The notes under the pieces: model-generated
Seen by the model: the letters and a program-made list of their open reading frames with translations, nothing else
What the model was told of the DNA's origin: nothing
Database searches by the model: none
Shown: piece after piece, positions 7,555-11,269 of the stretch
Layout of the letters: each line of letters opens with the position of its first letter
How positions within the stretch are numbered: position 1 is the first letter of the stretch
Program-made: the position numbers and the translations under genes
Assembly (NCBI GenBank): GCA_028565635.1
Contig: JAOXYB010054890.1
Location: forward strand, 1 to 11,269
Length of the DNA stretch: 11,269 nt
From: Phoronis ovalis
Taxonomy: Eukaryota > Phoronida > Phoronidae
Direction of reading: 5' to 3'

Positions 7555-7911
7555 ATGATAAAACCGACAAGGTATTTTGGATTACATAATTTCTTGATCG
7601 TAATTTGTTTCAGTTCAACGACTAATTACGTTTTTTACAAATTAGTACCAGTTAACTGTCCCAACTATGAGTCTATGGACATTCACATAGTTCTTAACGC
7701 AGTATATGCACGTGTAGCCCGTATGGACTTGATCTGTGGTACCAATACATTTCTTGTGAACCTATATAATAATTATAAAGGTGAAATTTTAATGCAACTG
7801 TATGATCTCTCGTACAAGGTAGTGTATGGTAGGACTAGCTGGAAGAATTTTTTTCGATATTTACGACGAAATATTAAAAAGATAATGATATACATATCAG
7901 ATTTGCTATAG
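7555..7911 (+). CDS. Hypothetical secreted protein, weakly SUEL/rhamnose-lectin-like
   Basis: 118 codons, ATG to TAG. Residues 1-23 look like a signal peptide: basic start MIKPTR, then the hydrophobic FLIVICFSS. From residue 35, CPNYESMDIHIVLNAVYAR recalls the opening of the SUEL (rhamnose-binding lectin) domain, which usually reads C-P, alternating hydrophobics, then A-x-Y-G-R. Further on, YKG (74-76) and TSWKNFFRY (94-102) sit roughly where that fold has C-x-G-K and K-Y-L. Against this, the mature part has only Cys35 and Cys61 instead of eight cysteines, the DPC motif is missing, and the first motif is AVYAR, not ANYGR. If related, it is a decayed or highly diverged copy. An acceptor-like TTTGTTTCAG inside the signal region (ending 7613) means the true exon might start at 7614. 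AATAAA occurs at 8346. It could be a chance ORF. Confidence 0.27.
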   Translation: MIKPTRYFGLHNFLIVICFSSTTNYVFYKLVPVNCPNYESMDIHIVLNAVYARVARMDLICGTNTFLVNLYNNYKGEILMQLYDLSYKVVYGRTSWKNFFRYLRRNIKKIMIYISDLL

Positions 7912-8860
7912 TTTTTAAATAAGATGACACCTTAACTTATAAATATATGCTCTTATGAAAAGATTTTATTATATAAACGTTATGATTCATGATAACATGC
8001 CACAGATCACCGCTAGGTGTCGCAAAAAATTAACGGAAGAAGTATTTCCTTATATTCTATGTGTTTATTGTGTGTTTAACCGGACAGCTTGTTTTCTAAA
8101 GACACTGGCTGTTCGTTTAAAAAGGTATTTTAAGATTTAGACTGGAAATTTACTGAAACAATATAGTTAATTGTTAAATGGATATTTTATCTATTCTCGA
8201 AAAAAAATACTGCAAATGCCAGGCTTCTGTAATTTTCTTGCATGCACGCTATATTTATATATCAGGGAACTAAAACAACTTTTTTCGTCTTTATAATATG
8301 TGAAGGTGCATATAATAATACCTATTATTCAAAGTAAATTGTCTCAATAAATTCTTAGCCAAAAAGTAGCCATAGCATACAATTGACATCTTTTGGTAAT
8401 AAAATATTCACGCTGGTATTTGCCAAATAAAGGTCATCAAAATAATAAGAAATAATCATAACACAATCATAAATTATTGCCCTGTTTACATCTTTCCATG
8501 CATCTTTTAATTCAAGTTACAAACAACAATTCAATAATAATCACACATATAAAAGAGATCGCATTCCAGGGCATGTCATCCTGGGATTTCATGCAGATAA
8601 GATCAAAATTTACGTCCATTTTGTTAACCAGCATTTAGTGTTTCCAACTAAACATTGAAGTTGCATTATAAATTTGTTTTTAACTTATTATTTCTGTTTT
8701 AAAATAATTTAGGATTGCCATTGGACGGATACTCGCTTTTTATGAGAACTATGTTTTGACGGGAAATAAGTAATTGTCCTTTAAATGTATTTTAGATTAG
8801 CACATATTGAAAAACGTGGACAAAACCCAAAAGCTTGGTACACATGACTTATCTTCTTAG
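7912..8860. other. Non-coding AT-rich DNA
   Basis: No gene I can support. An open frame at 7955-8140 is low-quality and dominated by AT-rich codons. AATAAA words on the plus strand occur at 8346 and 8399 and could serve the 7555-7911 ORF. Confidence 0.5.
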
Positions 8861-8953
8861 CTCCTCACATCTCTGAATAGGTGCCATGTTGCTAGGCTTG
8901 GTGGCTTCACTGGTCCTGCGTATCCTGAACCAACCTACACTACTAACAGTTAG
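8861..8953 (+). CDS. Candidate terminal exon, Pro/Tyr-rich end, unknown protein
   Basis: After the pyrimidine-rich acceptor CTTATCTTCTTAG (ending 8860), a phase-0 frame of 30 codons runs to TAG at 8951-8953. It ends GGFTGPAYPEPTYTTNS. The last part is paralogous, in the same frame and with the stop in the matching place, to the segment split by the 9065-9499 element. Other acceptors (AATAG ending 8880, GCTAG ending 8895) are possible. No polyadenylation signal is close by. The minus strand of the same segment offers a competing reading (acceptor TTGGTTCAG then about 24 codons), so even the strand is uncertain. Confidence 0.17.
   Translation, partial: LLTSLNRCHVARLGGFTGPAYPEPTYTTNS
8890..8942. 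repeat. Duplicated segment, copy 1 (uninterrupted)
   Basis: Bases 8912-8941 match 9504-9533 at 26 of 30 positions. The similarity extends upstream (TAGGCTTGGTGGCTTC against CAGGACTTGTTGGTATC at 9040-9056) once the inserted element is skipped. This is the 'empty site' paralogue of the insertion locus. Confidence 0.65.
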
Positions 8954-9058
8954 ACTAAGTTAGTATACAAGGCACTAGTTCACGCGTGACTATACCACTC
9001 ACTAGTTCGTTACTTACGGCTATCTTTCGCTATAATTTCAGGACTTGTTGGTATCTGT

Positions 9059-9505
9059 ATGTGGCCCCGGGGGGCACTCTCTTTTATATGATGTAGGGGT
9101 GTGAGGCCCAGGGGTCTAAATCCGGACCCTGAGATAACCCGGAAGTGACAAAATACCTACCCTGACATATCCTTGGCCCCAAAATCGTCTCCGTGCTGCC
9201 AGAAAAATTGACAAGCAAAAAAAAGGTCATTTCCACTTCTATCGTACTGCTTAAACGCTTTGGACGATCAAAATCTCAAAAAAAAATCATTTTGACTGAA
9301 ATGCGTGACAGTTGCCAACTATGCCACTCTAAAATATCTTCAAAAACCCTCCCTGAAATATCCCTTTGACGTCAAACACCCATCCTGAAATATCCCAGAA
9401 GTGAAATGACCTACCCTGAAATATCCTGGTAGCCCAAAAAAGCGACCCTGAAGGGCGGCACATGTATATATAGACCGATATAGGAAGTGCCCCCCCGGGA
9501 TGTGG
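9059..9505. repeat. Target-site duplication ATGTGG flanking the 9065-9499 element
   Basis: ATGTGG occurs at 9059-9064 and again at 9500-9505, exactly at the two ends of the element. The identity can be stretched to nine bases (ATGTGGCCC) if the first C residues of the element are counted, so the true duplication is six to nine bases. Confidence 0.7.
9065..9499. mobile_element. Short non-autonomous DNA element (MITE-like), copy 2, intact ends
   Basis: A 435-bp unit with 14-base terminal inverted repeats: CCCCGGGGGGCACT at 9065-9078 and the inverse of CCCGGGGGGGCACT at 9486-9499 (one mismatch), flanked by a perfect ATGTGG duplication. Inside, a 31-32 bp unit of the type ACCCTGAAATATCCCAGAAG is repeated. 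CCTGAAAT-type starts fall at 9352, 9384, 9415 and 9447, and more diverged ones near 9127 and 9160. It shares GGTGTGAGGCCCAG with the element at 5641-6042. No transposase is encoded, so it would be moved by a transposase from elsewhere. Elements with G/C-run ends and such internal repeats are, from memory, widespread in marine invertebrate genomes; I do not assign a superfamily. It carries a CRE palindrome at 9367-9374. Confidence 0.82.
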
Positions 9506-10199
9506 CCCTACGTATCCTGTACCAACATACACTTACGGCTAGCGCTCTACACGCGCTTTTCTTGCTTACCTGTGGCACACACTCAGAGATGCCGTTTCCT
9601 CGCCCATGCAGGGGACTCTCCCTATTTAATCAGTGTTTTAACCACTGTCTCATTTATTCGATCACTTGGGTATACAAACTTACTTTTCTCGCATTCGGCA
9701 CCCCACACAGAACTTTCATAGCTGATCCAAGCTACATAAACCCAGTCTTTAGTTTTAATGTACATTAATTCGTTGGACTTTTTTGACATATTATTTATTT
9801 GTATAATACTTTGCGTGATTTTGTATGTTTTATTTAACGTTTATCTTACATTGTATACATTATTAAAATCAGTATTAGTTATGACCACCTTTTCTTTCGC
9901 ACTCTTCAACACACGAGGAGACTCTTTTTTTATTGAAATCATCAAATATTTTATAGACAAACAAAGAAAGAAAACATAAATTTCGTTACTTTACTTACCC
10001 TAATTCATTGTTTACCAAAAAATCTCCCGGCCAAATTTTTTTGGACTTTAACAGGGATATGACACTCTTACAAAAATAATGTGCTCCTATTCTGTGACGT
10101 ATATGACACGGGATGTAACTGATATGTCCAAGTTCTTTAGAAAATAGACTTACCTCGATGCACTCAGATCATTGTTTATTCTTTCTTTTAATTTATCAG
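9506..10199. other. Non-coding DNA between the element and the terminal exon
   Basis: Apart from the tail of the duplicated segment (to 9542), nothing firm. Two overlapping open frames at 9487-9768 start in the element end and run out of it, so they look accidental. An open frame at 9758-9979 is a run of hydrophobic codons typical of T-rich DNA. On the minus strand an ATG at 9607 leads in 38 bases to a good donor (CACAG|GTAAGC, intron from 9569), too short to call. Confidence 0.45.
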
Positions 10200-10330
10200 G
10201 TCAATGCTTGTGCAGAATGTTACCTCACATACCACGAAGCTATAGAGATAAGGAAAATTATATCAAAATTTCTGAACCGGAATCAACGCTTTTGACACTC
10301 GATAATCCTGGCCAAAGTGATAACACGTGA
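10200..10330 (+). CDS. Candidate terminal exon, cytoplasmic-tail-like, unknown gene
   Basis: A strong acceptor (TATTCTTTCTTTTAATTTATCAG, ending 10199; over 20 bases of mainly pyrimidine) is followed by a phase-1 frame of 42 codons and TGA at 10328-10330. The peptide opens QCLCRMLPHIPRSYRDKENY and ends LDNPGQSDNT. The closely spaced cysteines then a basic stretch, then an acidic Ser/Thr-rich end, fit a juxtamembrane region and tail of a membrane protein. YIKI fits a YxxPhi sorting signal. AATAAA follows at 10471-10476, a normal distance for a last exon. The other two frames hit stops earlier. The upstream exons were not found, so the gene and its function are unknown; they may lie across a long intron or before the window. 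Confidence 0.42.
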
Positions 10331-10470
10331 TTGTGTACATAACATGTCACCGCTGGCTGTGTACCATTTTTCTCAGCAGTCTCGATAGATTGTATGACTG
10401 TGTATATTTAAGTCTCTTTATATACACCAGGAAGTTTACAAGCAAAATGCATTATTGAATTAATATAAGT

Positions 10471-10476
10471 AATAAA
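10471..10476 (+). terminator. Polyadenylation signal AATAAA for the 10200-10330 exon
   Basis: AATAAA lies 141 bases after the stop codon of the candidate terminal exon and is followed by a T-rich stretch (GTTTTTAAAA). It is the first such word after that stop. Confidence 0.4.
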
Positions 10477-11269
10477 GTTTTTAAAAATAACGAATTATAT
10501 TAGCAGCACTTTTAAATAGAACGTGAGAATGGAATCACAGTAAACAGCAGATTCAATATCCCTAGTCGGAATTATTTTTGTTTGATAACTTCATGGTTTG
10601 TCGTAAAATTGCAGAATTTGACTATCAGAAACTAATGTACTATAAATATATTTTGAATTTAAAACACATATTAAGTGATTAATATATTCACTGTATAGCT
10701 AAACATCAATGGCACTCATAACATGTTTTAATCATTTGCACGGAATGGAAGTCTCAATATTATAAATCCACGTCCTGTCAACTGACTAATATATTTTTAT
10801 TAAATCTAGACTGTATTGCAGCGAATTTAGTCTAAAATTGAAGATTTTTTTCTCCCTGCATATCATGATGTATTCTCCTGAAATTAACTGGCACAGTTAG
10901 TTATAAATTTATCTGGCTATCAATCTAAGTACGTACAAATACCTAACAACACCATAGTAGCCAGACTGATATCGGTCTACAAAAACCTTTGTATTTTAAT
11001 CAGTTTCGGAATAGCTGAAAAAGATAGAATGTGAAAAAGCAGATATTTTTTCCAATTTAATCTTAACTTTATATAAACTGATCTGATTGCGTTGTTAACA
11101 TAAGCTAATATAAAAATCGTATTATCATAAACATTTGACTAGAAAACCTTTCAATTAGACTTTCGTTTACTATGGATTAAAAATCCCCTTTACTACCACA
11201 CTCACAATCCGGATTGATGACGTCATACGATTTTGCATAGTGCATGCATCGCCTTGAAATTTATATATA
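10477..11269. other. Non-coding AT-rich DNA to the window end
   Basis: No coding frame, repeat or RNA gene that can be supported. The last 60 bases carry a CRE palindrome and a TGCATGCA word. Confidence 0.5.
11218..11225. promoter_or_regulatory. CRE palindrome TGACGTCA
   Basis: Exact TGACGTCA (context GATGACGTCATAC). It could belong to the promoter of a gene beyond the window end. Only the match itself is seen. Confidence 0.3.

Larger units (their letters stand above)
9040..9542. repeat. Duplicated segment, copy 2, split by an inserted element
   Basis: The left part (9040-9064) ends in ATGTGG, and the right part (9500-9542) begins with the repeated ATGTGG then CCCTACGTATCCTG. Taken together across the insertion they resemble 8890-8942. 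Read on the plus strand from the acceptor TATAATTTCAG (ending 9041), the pre-insertion frame ends with GPTYPVPTYTYG and TAG at 9540-9542, parallel to copy 1. If the copy was ever an exon, the insertion broke it. Confidence 0.5.

Noticed and set aside
7497-7613. Donor CAG|GTAAGA paired with acceptor TTTCAG as an intron of the 7555-7911 gene
   Set aside because: The frame that would join to the ORF has a TAA just before the donor, so it cannot be a coding junction; the sites overlap the ORF's own start.
7955-8140. 61-codon plus-strand ORF
   Set aside because: AT-driven codon content, no motif, no signal peptide and no splice sites.
9329-9532. Minus-strand ORF of 67 codons
   Set aside because: It lies almost wholly in the MITE-like element and its repeated peptide pattern comes from the 31-32 bp tandem units.
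9570-9607. Minus-strand first exon of 12 codons ending at a good donor
   Set aside because: Too short to call; kept only as the alternative reading of the duplicated segment.
9487-9768. Two overlapping plus-strand ORFs (93 and 73 codons)
   Set aside because: Both begin in the element end or the target duplication and run on into unrelated flank; no family features or splice support.
9758-9979. Hydrophobic 73-codon plus-strand ORF
   Set aside because: Hydrophobic runs are expected from T-rich DNA; no charged flanks, motif or neighbouring exon supports it.
1-11269. CRISPR array, bacterial operon, rRNA or other prokaryotic system
   Set aside because: No regularly spaced identical repeats, no long tightly packed ORFs and no ribosome-binding pattern; the one clear gene is spliced.

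Overview
The window looks like nuclear DNA of an invertebrate animal, most likely a lophotrochozoan such as a bivalve mollusc. It is strongly AT-rich and gene-poor. It has short exons bounded by GT/AG splice sites, short AT-rich introns, and two copies of a short non-autonomous DNA element with internal tandem repeats. The bivalve guess is inference from gene style and repeat type; no marker in the window proves it.

Layout. 1-300 is A/T low-complexity sequence. 301-3747 is intergenic, with a degenerate 116-bp direct repeat (1360-1526), a perfect DR1 nuclear-receptor type site (2551-2563) and a weak candidate terminal exon (2797-2880, +). 3748-5228 on the minus strand is the one gene I can assign firmly: a three-exon member of the SLC31/CTR copper transporter family, more CTR2-like than CTR1-like, with matched splice phases and all three membrane helices. 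It has an unusual cytoplasmic tail of about 126 residues that carries sorting-type motifs and a C-terminal PDZ-ligand-like end. A tandem duplication has copied the end of exon 2 and its splice donor into intron 2. 5641-6042 is the first short DNA element. 6043-7554 is mostly non-coding, with an AT palindrome (6647-6685) and a 43-codon small ORF (7035-7166, +). 7555-7911 (+) is a 118-codon ORF with a signal-peptide-like start and weak resemblance to the SUEL/rhamnose-binding lectin domain. 8861-9542 is a duplicated segment whose second copy is split by a 435-bp inverted-repeat element (9065-9499) with a perfect 6-bp target-site duplication. 10200-10330 (+) looks like the last exon of an otherwise unseen gene, with an AATAAA 141 bases past its stop. 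The remainder to 11269 is non-coding apart from a perfect CRE palindrome (11218-11225).

The genes do not form an operon or pathway. Only the SLC31-like gene is complete enough to give a role: copper(I) movement across the plasma membrane or an endosomal membrane. The most interesting items are its long regulated-looking tail, the exon-2/donor duplication, and the paralogous 'empty site' that shows the 9065-9499 element inserted into one copy of a duplicated segment.
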